The notes beneath the pieces were generated by a model that saw nothing but the letters and a program-made list of their open reading frames with translations, was not told where the DNA came from and ran no database searches. The translations under genes were made by a program, and so were the position numbers. A DNA stretch of 64,000 nucleotides from Micromonospora_G sp040676775 (lineage in GTDB: Bacteria; Actinomycetota; Actinomycetes; Mycobacteriales; Micromonosporaceae). Of this stretch, positions 8,596-16,280 are shown piece after piece. The first letter of the stretch is position 1. Every line of letters starts with the position of its first letter. Where the stretch lies: the NCBI RefSeq assembly GCF_040676775.1, contig NZ_JBFAPP010000013.1:1-64000 (forward strand). The letters are read 5' to 3'.

Positions 8596-9117
8596 ATGAC
8601 CACGGCCGCATATCGGCAGCGGTGGGTGGTGGAGACGATGGCTCCCGCTCCGGACGACCGCGTGTTGGAGATCGGGTGCGGTCGGGGAGTTGCCGTGTCG
8701 CTGGTTTCCGAACGGCTCAGCACCGGCAAGATCATTGCGATAGATCGCGCGGCGGCAATGGCGCGAATCGCATCGGAACGTAACGCGAGTCATATCAGCT
8801 CCGGCAGAGCCGAGATTCGACACGCCCGATTGGAATCTGCCAATCTTCCGTCCGGTCGTTTCGACAAGATATTCGCGGTCAATGTCAACCTGTTCTGGTT
8901 GGGTGCCGGCACCGCACAGATCGACCTGATACGGAAGCTGCTGGCGCCAGGGGGCATCCTCTACGTATTCGGCGAACGACCCACGTCCGCGAACGCCACC
9001 GCCAACCTCAGGTCGACCGAGGCCCTGCTCCGAGGGCACGGCTTCGAGGCGGCGGGATCGACCGCGGCCCGCGGGCACGGAAGTCTCCTCACCTGCGTCG
9101 CCGGCATGCCGATCTGA
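8596..9117 (+). CDS. Class I SAM-dependent methyltransferase
   Basis: A 173-residue protein with the Rossmann-fold SAM-binding motif I, VLEIGCGRGVA, then IIAIDRAAAM as motif II. FDKIFAVNVNLFW and LLAPGGILYVFGE form later motifs. The substrate cannot be told. I placed the start at the ATG at 8596; the frame is open upstream and no good ribosome site is seen, so a slightly earlier start is possible. It stands alone, downstream of the decayed exporter. Its AT content is higher than that of its neighbours (for example 8740-8900), which may mark it as a more recent arrival. Confidence 0.75.
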   Translation: MTTAAYRQRWVVETMAPAPDDRVLEIGCGRGVAVSLVSERLSTGKIIAIDRAAAMARIASERNASHISSGRAEIRHARLESANLPSGRFDKIFAVNVNLFWLGAGTAQIDLIRKLLAPGGILYVFGERPTSANATANLRSTEALLRGHGFEAAGSTAARGHGSLLTCVAGMPI

Positions 9118-9532
9118 CGTTCGGCGATGCGGTCCCGGCAACGGCCGACGATCCGGGCACGACCGTCCGTCGCGGCTCGCGTCCCCGGCACCACGACCCG
9201 TCACAGGCACGGGTGTGTCGAGCTCGCCCGGGCGAGCGCCCCGCCCGCTTCGCCAGGCGGCAGATTCGTCCGGGGGAAGACCTTGTTCCGGAACCGTCCC
9301 AAAGCATTGACTCTGGGCAATAGAGGAGTCAAAGTGATGCCAGAGAGCGCTCTCACTACCCAGTTCGACACTCGTCCGTAACCCGTCCGACACAAGCTCC
9401 GGTGCGATCGACGATGCCCCTTCGGCGCCGCCACCGGCACAGCGGAGTCGGGCGCCACCACACCCCACCTACGGACGTTGCACCGGTGGCGACTCCCACG
9501 CCGCTCTCCTGCCCATGCCCCGAAGGAGCCCC
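9118..9532. other. Intergenic region with inverted repeat and CebR-like site
   Basis: No gene is supported. It holds an inverted repeat, TTGACTC (9307-9313) and GAGTCAA (9326-9332), and just downstream the palindrome GAGAGCGCTCTC. It is presumably the promoter region of the secreted DUF1996 protein gene. Confidence 0.5.
9343..9354. promoter_or_regulatory. CebR-like operator before the DUF1996 gene
   Basis: GAGAGCGCTCTC is a perfect palindrome with the GAGCGCTC core of cellobiose-responsive LacI-family repressors (CebR/CelR consensus TGGGAGCGCTCCCA). A closer match lies before the GH9 cellulase gene at 44430-44442. Confidence 0.55.
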
Positions 9533-10834
9533 ATGCACCCGGTCGCACCACCAACCCGTTCCAGACCACGCCGCCTGCGTCTCGTCACCGTGCTCACCGG
9601 ACTCGTCGCCCTCGTCGGCACCTACCTCGCGGTCGGCGTCGGCCCGGCCGCAGCCGCCGAGGTGACGCTCTCCCAGGGTCGTCCCGCCACCGCGTCCTCG
9701 GTCGAGGGTGGCTACGCCGCCAGCGCCGCCGTCGACGGCAACGCCGGCACCCGCTGGTCCAGCGCCTTCAGCGACCCGCAGTGGATCCAGGTCGACCTCG
9801 GCTCGGCCCGCCCGATCAGCCGGGTGGCGCTGAACTGGGAAGCCGCGTTTGCCAGCGACTTCCGGATCCAGACCTCCAACGACGCGACCAACTGGACCAC
9901 CATCCACACCACGGTCGCCGGCACCGGCGGCAGCAAGAGCATCGCCGTCTCCGGCAACGGTCGGTACGTCCGGCTGCACGCCACCAAGCGGGCCACCGCG
10001 TACGGGGTGTCGCTCTGGGAGTTCCAGGTGTTCGGTGACGACGGTGGCGCCCCGCCGCCGCCCCCGCCGAACGGGCCGATCGTCCGGGTGGCCGAGTTCC
10101 TGGCCGACTGCCCGTTCACCCGCCGGCTGCCCGACGACCCGATCATCTTCCCGGGTCTGGCCGGCGCGTCGCACATGCACAGCTTCTTCGGCAACCTGTC
10201 GACCGACGCCAACTCGGACTACACGAGCCTGGCCAACGCGTCCAGCAACTGCAACCCGTCGATCGACCTGTCGTCGTACTGGGTGCCGACGCTGTACAAC
10301 AACAACGTGCCGGTGGAGCCGACCATCGTCACCTTCTACTACCTCGGTGAGGGCGTACGCGCCGACATCGTCGCGCAGACCCAACCGATGCCGCTCGGCC
10401 TGAAGATCGTCGCCGGCAACGCCAGGGCCACCAGCGGCGACGAGAGCATCGCCCGCTGGTCCTGCCTGCACGCCGGACAGGTGCCACCGGGCAAGGACTT
10501 CGTCAACTGTCCGGCCGGCACGATGATGGAGTCGTACCTCGACTTCCCGCAGTGCTGGAACGGCCGTGACCTGGACTCGCCCGACCACAAGAGCCACATG
10601 GCGTACCCGGTCAACCAGGCCTGCCCGTCCACCCACCCGGTGCACGTGCCGAAGCTGCGCCAGGTGCTGCGTTACCCGGTGAACGGCAACCCGGCCAACT
10701 TCCGGCTGGCGTCCGGGCCTGGCTACACGATGCACGGCGACTTCTTCAACGTCTGGCCGGCGGCGGAGATGGAGCGGCGGGTGCTCAACTGCATCCGCCC
10801 GGTCATCAAGTGCGGACATGACGGAACCTACTGA
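9533..10834 (+). CDS. Secreted discoidin-DUF1996 protein
   Basis: A 433-residue exported protein. An arginine-containing signal peptide ends at GPAAAAE, near residue 43. Next comes an F5/8 type C (discoidin) carbohydrate-binding domain (ATASSVEGGYAASAAVDGN, WIQVDLGS, YVRLHATKRAT), a proline linker, and a DUF1996 domain with the histidine motif ASHMHSFFGN and several cysteines. DUF1996 is common in fungal and actinobacterial secreted proteins linked to polysaccharides, and its chemistry is unclear. The ATG at 9533 is chosen over 9515 because AAGGAG precedes it at 9523-9528. The CebR-like site upstream hints at control by plant polysaccharide signals. Confidence 0.88.
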   Translation: MHPVAPPTRSRPRRLRLVTVLTGLVALVGTYLAVGVGPAAAAEVTLSQGRPATASSVEGGYAASAAVDGNAGTRWSSAFSDPQWIQVDLGSARPISRVALNWEAAFASDFRIQTSNDATNWTTIHTTVAGTGGSKSIAVSGNGRYVRLHATKRATAYGVSLWEFQVFGDDGGAPPPPPPNGPIVRVAEFLADCPFTRRLPDDPIIFPGLAGASHMHSFFGNLSTDANSDYTSLANASSNCNPSIDLSSYWVPTLYNNNVPVEPTIVTFYYLGEGVRADIVAQTQPMPLGLKIVAGNARATSGDESIARWSCLHAGQVPPGKDFVNCPAGTMMESYLDFPQCWNGRDLDSPDHKSHMAYPVNQACPSTHPVHVPKLRQVLRYPVNGNPANFRLASGPGYTMHGDFFNVWPAAEMERRVLNCIRPVIKCGHDGTY

Positions 10835-10932
10835 ACGTGATCCACTAGGCAATGGATGACACCGACGGCGGGGCCCGGCAAGCCGGGTCCCGCCCCGGTC
10901 CGTCGCCGACCGCCGGCACCAGGGAGGACGAG

Positions 10933-11559
10933 ATGACTTCGACCGTACGCGGCGCGTTGCTGCTGACCCTGCTCGCCGTACTCCTCGGCGGTTGTGCCGG
11001 CGGTGGCGACAAGCCGGCGGCCGGGCCCGGTGCCGGTGCGGCGGCGAGCCCGTCCGCGACGGCCGGCCCGGCTGGCGCACCCGGTGCGGCCGGGGCGGCG
11101 GGAAACTTCAACCCGACCGACATCGCCTGGACCCAGCTCATGATCGCGCTGGACGAGAAGACCCTGCTGCTGACCGACCTCACCCCGAAGCAGACCTCGG
11201 ACACCGGCATCCGCGGCATGGCCGACCAGGTCGGTACCAACCACCGGGGTGAGCTGACCGGGCTGCGGGACCTGCTGCGGCAGGCCAGCGTCGCGGAGAG
11301 CAACGAGCACGAGGGCCACGACATGCCGGGCATGGTCACCGCCGACGACCTGCGCGCGTTGACCGCCGCCTCCGGTCCCGCGTTCGACCAGCTCTTCGTC
11401 AGCAACATGCGCGACCACCTGGAGCAGACCCTGCGGCTCGCCCAGGCGGTGGAGAAGTCCGGCAGCGAGCCGAACATCCGGGCGCTGGCCACCGAGATCG
11501 AACGCACCCGCACGGCCCAGCTCGACCAGCTCACCGCGCTCGAATCACCGGGGCGCTGA
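10933..11559 (+). CDS. DUF305-family lipoprotein
   Basis: A 208-residue lipoprotein with lipobox LGGC and lipidated Cys21, an alanine- and glycine-rich linker, then a four-helix DUF305-type domain. That domain carries NHRGELTGL and EHEGHDMPGM, and a later QLFVSNMRDHLEQTLRLAQ helix. The family is often linked to metals, especially copper, through histidine and methionine residues such as those here. The function is not proven. The ATG at 10933 follows AGGGAGG at 10921-10927. It sits alone after the DUF1996 gene. Confidence 0.8.
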   Translation: MTSTVRGALLLTLLAVLLGGCAGGGDKPAAGPGAGAAASPSATAGPAGAPGAAGAAGNFNPTDIAWTQLMIALDEKTLLLTDLTPKQTSDTGIRGMADQVGTNHRGELTGLRDLLRQASVAESNEHEGHDMPGMVTADDLRALTAASGPAFDQLFVSNMRDHLEQTLRLAQAVEKSGSEPNIRALATEIERTRTAQLDQLTALESPGR

Positions 11560-11610
11560 ACCGACGTACGGGGCGGCGCAGACGTCAGGACCCGCGATAC
11601 GGTCGACGCC

Positions 11611-11992
11611 ATGCCGAGGGTCCTTCTGGTACCGGGGCGCAACAAAGCCCGACCGGAGCACTGATCACACCACTCCCCTGCACTCGGCGCTGCTGGTGGC
11701 GCCGCCGTACCTGGACCCGGACTGGATCCTCGGGCCGGACGACCGGCCGGGCGAGCACTTCCCCCGGTTCGTCCACCGGGAACGGCTGCCGTTGCGCACC
11801 ATCGTGGTGGCCAGCCGCACCGACCCGTGGGCGACGTACGAGCAGTCGGCGACGTACGCCTCGGACTGGGGTGCCGAACTGGTCGACGCGGGCGACGCCG
11901 GGCACCTCGACACCGCCGCCGGCTACGGCCCCTGGCCCGCGGGTGAGCGCCTGCTGGCGGACCTGCTCGGACGGGACCCGCGGGTCAGGTAG
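11611..11992 (+). pseudogene. RBBP9/YdeN-type serine hydrolase with internal deletion
   Basis: The ATG at 11611 begins MPRVLLVPGR, the usual first strand of the RBBP9/YdeN hydrolases, but reaches a stop after 17 codons. From about 11690 a second frame gives the C-terminal half: VAPPYLDPDWI, LPLRTIVVASRTDPWATYEQS and GHLDTAAGYGPWP, with the catalytic Asp and His regions. About 80 codons including the nucleophile Ser are missing. The gene therefore lost its middle and cannot encode an active hydrolase. The end overlaps the stop of the convergent alcohol dehydrogenase gene. Confidence 0.75.
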
Positions 11993-13199
11993 TGGGGTTG
12001 ATCGCGACCTTGAGCCAGCCGGGCTGCCGGCGGTCGAACTCGCGGTAGGCGTCGACGATGTCACTCATCGGCTCGTCCTCGGTGACCAGTCCGGACGGGT
12101 CGACCGTGCCGTTGCCGATCATCTCGACCAGTTGCGGCAGGTAGTGCCGGTGGTTGGCGTTACCGGCCTTGATGGTGAGGTTCTTGTTCATCGCGATGCC
12201 GGTCGGGAAAGAGGTCATCGTCGGCGGGTACACCCCGAGGATGCCGAGCGTGCCGGCCTTCGCCAGGGCGTCGACCGCCCAGCGCAGGGCCTGGCCGGGC
12301 GCGTTTCCCGGCACCCAGTTGTCGTCCTGCGGTGCCGCGTGCGGTGACACGTCGGCCATCTCCCGGGCGATCAGGTCGGCCTGCTGGTCGGCCCGTGCCC
12401 CGGCAGGACCCCCGCTCGGACGCTGCGCGTCGACGCCGACCGCGTCGATGGCCCGGTCCACGCCGATGCCCCCGGTCAGCTCGTCGATCACCGACACCGG
12501 GTCCTCGGCACTGAAGTCGATCACCTCGGCGTGCTGGCCTTTCGCGGTGGCGAGCCGGTCCGGCAGTTGGTCGACCGCGATCACCCGGCCGGCGCCCTGT
12601 AGCTGCGCGGACAAGATGGCAAGTTGGCCGACCGGTCCGCAGCCGAAGACCGCCACCGTGTCCCCGGCGGAGACGTCGGCGATCCGGGCCCCGAACCACG
12701 CGGTGGGGAAGATGTCCGACAGCAGGATCGCCTCGTCGTCGGAGACGTCGTCGGGGAGCGCGACCAGGCCATTGCTCGCGTACGGGATGCGGGCGTACTC
12801 GGCCTGGAGTCCGGCGAAACCACCGGCACTGTCCGGAGCGCCGTAGTACGCCGTACCGGCGCGACGGCCGCCGGGGTTCGCGTTGTCGCACTGGGCCTGA
12901 TAACCGGCCCGGCAGTAGGAACAGAACCCGCAGGAGATGGTGGACGAAATCACCACCCGGTCACCGGGCGAGAAGTTGCGTACCGCGCTGCCGACCTGGA
13001 CCACCTCGCCGACGCCCTCGTGGCCGAGGATGCTGCCCTCCCGCAGGCCGGGTACGGTGCCCCGGGCGAAGTGCAGGTCGGTACCGCAGATGGCACTTGC
13101 GGTTATCTTGACGATCGCGTCGGTCGGTTCCTCTATCCGCGGATCCGGAACCTCGTCCAACCGGATATCGCCGACACCGTGCCAGACCGCTGCCCTCAT
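11985..13199 (-). CDS. Zinc-dependent alcohol dehydrogenase
   Basis: A 404-residue medium-chain dehydrogenase of the formaldehyde/glutathione-independent type. Catalytic zinc ligands are in ICGTDLH and GHEGVG. The structural-zinc cysteines lie in the SCGFCSYCRAGYQAQCDN stretch, and the nucleotide site in VAVFGCGPVGQLA. A longer insert between the nucleotide domain and the C terminus is typical of this subgroup. The ATG at 13199 is preceded by AAGGGG. Direct repeats and a strong hairpin lie upstream. The physiological substrate is unknown. Confidence 0.88.
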   Translation of the reverse strand: MRAAVWHGVGDIRLDEVPDPRIEEPTDAIVKITASAICGTDLHFARGTVPGLREGSILGHEGVGEVVQVGSAVRNFSPGDRVVISSTISCGFCSYCRAGYQAQCDNANPGGRRAGTAYYGAPDSAGGFAGLQAEYARIPYASNGLVALPDDVSDDEAILLSDIFPTAWFGARIADVSAGDTVAVFGCGPVGQLAILSAQLQGAGRVIAVDQLPDRLATAKGQHAEVIDFSAEDPVSVIDELTGGIGVDRAIDAVGVDAQRPSGGPAGARADQQADLIAREMADVSPHAAPQDDNWVPGNAPGQALRWAVDALAKAGTLGILGVYPPTMTSFPTGIAMNKNLTIKAGNANHRHYLPQLVEMIGNGTVDPSGLVTEDEPMSDIVDAYREFDRRQPGWLKVAINPTT

Positions 13200-13315
13200 C
13201 GCCGAGCCCCTTCCCCAGGTCCCAAACCGTCCGTTGGGCCTACCCGACCCGGCGGTCGGAAAACCGTCCCGACCTCCCGCACCCGGAGCCGACGGGTGCG
13301 CCACCGTACGCCGAA

Positions 13316-13380
13316 GACACGGCGGTGCCCGATTGCCGGAGACACGGCGGTGCCCGATTGTCGGAGACACGGCGGTGCCC
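13316..13380. repeat. 25-bp tandem repeat, 2.6 copies
   Basis: Units at 13316-13340 and 13341-13365 differ at one base, and a partial third follows at 13366-13380. Each starts GACACGGCGGTGCCC. There are no spacers, so this is a minisatellite and not a CRISPR array. It lies upstream of the alcohol dehydrogenase gene. Confidence 0.85.
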
Positions 13381-13403
13381 CGGTCCAGGTGGACCGGGGC
13401 ACC
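13374..13403. terminator. Perfect 13-bp stem hairpin after the solute-binding gene
   Basis: GGTGCCCCGGTCC, loop AGGT, then the exact complement. It lies 3' of the minus-strand solute-binding protein gene and upstream of the alcohol dehydrogenase gene, so it most likely separates their transcription. Confidence 0.7.
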
Positions 13404-13415
13404 ATCGGGTCGGCA

Positions 13416-13477
13416 CTCAGCCGAGCTGAGTTGGGGGGGCGCTCAGCCGAGCTGAGTCGGGGGCGCTCAGCCGAGCT
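13416..13477. repeat. Triplicated stop-codon region of the solute-binding gene
   Basis: CTCAGCCGAGCT occurs at 13416-13427, 13442-13453 and 13466-13477. The last copy holds the real stop codon of the solute-binding protein gene; the others are downstream duplicates separated by G tracts. Confidence 0.8.
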
Positions 13478-14768
13478 GGCTCTTGGCCTCCGAGATCAGC
13501 CGCTTGGCGCCTTCCTGTGGCGGGATCCGGCCGAAGATGACCTCGTCGTAGACCCGCTGGAATTCGGCCTTGACCGCGCCACCGCCCTTGGGCTGGGCCG
13601 GCGGGGTCGGCAGCAGCTGGTCGGTCACCGAGCTCTCGAACTCGTAGACCAGCTTGTCGTTCTCGGCCAGGGTCGGCGCGAGCGCGTCGCGTACCTTGCC
13701 GTTCGCCGGCATGCCGCGGGAGACCGCGAGGACCTTGCCGGCCGCCTCGTCGTTGATCAGGAAGTCGATCAGCATGGCCGCCTGCTTCGGGTGCTCGCTG
13801 CGCTCGGCGACGCTGTACGCCATTGCCATCGAGGCGATCATCCCGCGCTTGTCGGTGTCGCTGGGCATCGGCGCGATCGCCAGCGGGGCGCCGTACGCGG
13901 CGATCATCGGGCTGAAGCTCGAGTCGTAGTTGACCTCCGCCGTGACGCCCTTCTTGATCAGCGAGGAGTTCTGCACCGAGCCGTCCATCTGGGTGGTCAG
14001 CTCGGCCGGGGCGAGCGCGCCGGCCTTGCGGTACTCACCGGTCATGGTCCAGAACTGGGTCAGGTCGCTCTCTTCGAAGCCGAGCTTGCCGTCGTCGGTG
14101 TAGATCTTCTTGCCGCGCTGCTGCAACCAGATGTCGAACCAGTCGATGGCGAAGCCGAAGTCACCGAAGCCGGCGACCTTGCCACCACCCGCCTGGTTCA
14201 GCTTCTGGCCGGCGGCGAGCAGGTCGTTCCAGGTCCAGGTGGCGGTGGGGGCGGCGACACCGGCCTTGCTCCAGAGCGCGGGGTCGTAGATGACACCCTG
14301 GGTGTTCTGCGCGATCGGGATGGCGTAGGTCGCGTCGCCCACCTTGCCGGCGGGGAGCAGCGTGGGGGTCAGGTCGCCGACCTTGAGGGTGCCGTCCTTG
14401 ATGTACTTCTCGAGGTCGAGCAGGGCGTTACGGTCGGCGTACTCACGCAGGTAGGCGCGGTCCATCTGCACCACGTCCGGGGCGTCGCCGCCGGCGATCT
14501 GGGTGGAGAGCTTCTGGAAGTACGCGTCGAAGGCACCGAACGAGGTCTGCACCTTGATATCCGGGTACTTGGCCTCGAACAGGTCGATGGCCTCCTCGGT
14601 CACCTTCGCCCGGGCGTCGTTGCCCCACCAGGTGAACTGGAGGGTGACGGGGCCGTCGTCGGCCGCGTCGTCACCGCCGCCGCACGCGGCCAGCGGCAGG
14701 GCGAGCAGCGCCGACACGGCGACCGCGGCGGCCCGTGCGACGCGGTGGGCCCGACGGGTTCTGAACAT
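13467..14768 (-). CDS. Sugar ABC transporter substrate-binding lipoprotein
   Basis: A 433-residue family 1 extracellular solute-binding protein. The signal ends in a lipobox, LPLAAC, so it is lipid-anchored outside the membrane. Family features include LQFTWWGNDARAKV, GDAPDVVQMD, GVIYDPALW and TWTWNDLL. The ATG at 14768 follows AAGGAG; the frame is open upstream but lacks a better start. Permease and ATPase genes are not nearby, which is unusual. Two LacI-type operators upstream match those of the rhamnose locus, so rhamnose or a rhamnose-containing glycan is a reasonable guess for the ligand. Confidence 0.9.
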   Translation of the reverse strand: MFRTRRAHRVARAAAVAVSALLALPLAACGGGDDAADDGPVTLQFTWWGNDARAKVTEEAIDLFEAKYPDIKVQTSFGAFDAYFQKLSTQIAGGDAPDVVQMDRAYLREYADRNALLDLEKYIKDGTLKVGDLTPTLLPAGKVGDATYAIPIAQNTQGVIYDPALWSKAGVAAPTATWTWNDLLAAGQKLNQAGGGKVAGFGDFGFAIDWFDIWLQQRGKKIYTDDGKLGFEESDLTQFWTMTGEYRKAGALAPAELTTQMDGSVQNSSLIKKGVTAEVNYDSSFSPMIAAYGAPLAIAPMPSDTDKRGMIASMAMAYSVAERSEHPKQAAMLIDFLINDEAAGKVLAVSRGMPANGKVRDALAPTLAENDKLVYEFESSVTDQLLPTPPAQPKGGGAVKAEFQRVYDEVIFGRIPPQEGAKRLISEAKSQLG

Positions 14769-14805
14769 AGGGGTTTCTCCTTCGCTGGGGGCGCGTGGAG
14801 CAGGG

Positions 14806-14819
14806 GGTAAGCGCTTGCC
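14806..14819. promoter_or_regulatory. LacI-family operator, AAGCGCTT class
   Basis: GGTAAGCGCTTGCC, one base different from the site at 1142-1155 before the DUF6807 gene. It lies upstream of the solute-binding protein gene. Confidence 0.6.
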
Positions 14820-14841
14820 CGGCACGGGCGGCTTGGCCATA

Positions 14842-14853
14842 TGAAACGGTTTA
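14842..14853. promoter_or_regulatory. LacI-family operator, TGAAACGGTTTA
   Basis: Differs at one base from the rhamnose-operon site at 2441-2452. It stands upstream of the AAGCGCTT site in the same promoter, so this gene may answer to two LacI-type repressors or to one that binds both. Confidence 0.6.
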
Positions 14854-14956
14854 ACTAGACCGGACGCTAGGTCCGCTCCACCCTCTTGTCAAGGGATGGT
14901 TACCAACCCGCGTCGCCTCTGTTACCTGGGCCAGCGCCCGGTCTCGGCGACGCGGG

Positions 14957-14986
14957 TTGAATCGTTACATATTCTGTGGGTAGCCT
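14957..14986 (+). promoter_or_regulatory. Promoter of the Gfo/Idh/MocA gene
   Basis: TTGAAT (14957-14962), an 18-base spacer and TAGCCT (14981-14986). The ATG at 14994 is seven bases after the -10 box, so the mRNA is probably leaderless. Confidence 0.55.
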
Positions 14987-14993
14987 CGCCCGC

Positions 14994-16184
14994 ATGTCCC
15001 AGCCCACACCACCGACGGTGGCACTGATCGGCGCGACCGGCTACGGCGTCCAGCACCGGGAGGCCATCGCCGCCCTGGAGCGGGCCGGCCGGGTCCGGCT
15101 GGTCGCCCTCTGCGACACCCGGCCACTTCCCGAAGAGGCCACCGGGGCGGTCGCCGTACACACCGATCACCGCGCGATGCTGGCCGCCGCCCGCCCGGAC
15201 ATCGTGGTGGTCAGCACCCCGCCGCACACGCACCTGCCGATCGCCCTGGACGTGGTCGCGGCCGGCGCCGACCTACTGCTGGAGAAACCGCCGGTGACCA
15301 GCCTCGCCGACCACGACCTGCTGACCCGGGCCCTGCGCGACGCGGGCCGGATCTGCCAGGTCGGCTTCCAGGCCCAGGGCTCGCACGCGCTGGCGGCACT
15401 GCGGGACGCGATCCGCGACGGGAGGCTCGGCAAGGTCACCGGCATCGCCGCCGCCGGCACCTGGATCCGCGACGACGCCTACTACGACCGCTCCCCCTGG
15501 GCCGGACGGCGCTCGGTGGACGGCCAACCGGTGGTCGACGGTGCCCTGGTCAACCCGTTCGCGCACACCCTGATGCTCGGTCTCGACCTGGTCCGCGCCG
15601 CCGCACCCGGCGCGGTGCCGACCCGGTTCACCCTGGAGCGCTACCGCACCCGGGAGATCGAGGTCGAGGACACCGCCTGCCTGCGGGTCGAGTTCTCCGC
15701 CGGTCCACCGCTGCTGATCGCGGTGACGCTCAGCGCGGCCGGCTTCCGCGAGGGCGACATGCTCGTACACGGCACCGACGGGTCGGCGGTGCTGGAGTAT
15801 CCGACCGACCGGCTGCTGTTCGGCCCGGACTCCGCCACTGTCCCCGGTGCCGCCGCCGGGCTGGCGAGCGGTGAACGGACCGGCCTGCTGGCCAACCTGC
15901 TCGACCACCGGCGGGACCCGTCCGTCGCGCTACTCGCACCGCTCGACGCGACCCGCGACTTCACCGCGCTGGTCGAGGCGATCCTGACCGCACCGGCACC
16001 CGCCCCGGTGCCGGCCGAACACCGGCACCAGCAGCACGACACCGGCAGCCCGGCCTGGGTGATCGACGGCGTCGACGCGGCGGTCACGGCCGCCGCGACC
16101 ACCATGACCACGTACGCCGACCTCGGCCTGCCGTGGACCACCACGCCGTACGCGGGCACCCTGCCGGTGGCCAAACCGAATTAA
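14994..16184 (+). CDS. Gfo/Idh/MocA family oxidoreductase
   Basis: A 396-residue NAD(P)-dependent sugar-type oxidoreductase. The Rossmann start is VALIGATGYGVQHREAI, then DIVVVSTPPHTHLPIAL, and the catalytic EKPPV motif with the invariant lysine is present. The C-terminal alpha/beta domain follows. The frame allows a GTG at 14976, but the -10 box overlaps that region and the ATG at 14994 suits a leaderless start. It diverges from the solute-binding protein gene, which fits a role in sugar use. The exact substrate is unknown. Confidence 0.85.
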   Translation: MSQPTPPTVALIGATGYGVQHREAIAALERAGRVRLVALCDTRPLPEEATGAVAVHTDHRAMLAAARPDIVVVSTPPHTHLPIALDVVAAGADLLLEKPPVTSLADHDLLTRALRDAGRICQVGFQAQGSHALAALRDAIRDGRLGKVTGIAAAGTWIRDDAYYDRSPWAGRRSVDGQPVVDGALVNPFAHTLMLGLDLVRAAAPGAVPTRFTLERYRTREIEVEDTACLRVEFSAGPPLLIAVTLSAAGFREGDMLVHGTDGSAVLEYPTDRLLFGPDSATVPGAAAGLASGERTGLLANLLDHRRDPSVALLAPLDATRDFTALVEAILTAPAPAPVPAEHRHQQHDTGSPAWVIDGVDAAVTAAATTMTTYADLGLPWTTTPYAGTLPVAKPN

Positions 16185-16280
16185 CCGGAAACATCCCCGC
16201 AACTGGTCTAATGTCGATCCGAAATCCGCAAAAACGACTTGACGACTGGACCATGCGCCGGCTGGCGGGGGTGAACCGGG

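Noticed and set aside
13316..13380. Direct repeats as a possible CRISPR array
   Set aside because: The copies are directly adjacent with no spacers, and no cas gene is in the window.
12624..14810. Long plus-strand frame across the alcohol dehydrogenase and solute-binding genes
   Set aside because: The minus strand has two recognisable proteins. The plus frame crosses both and the repeat region without any domain.
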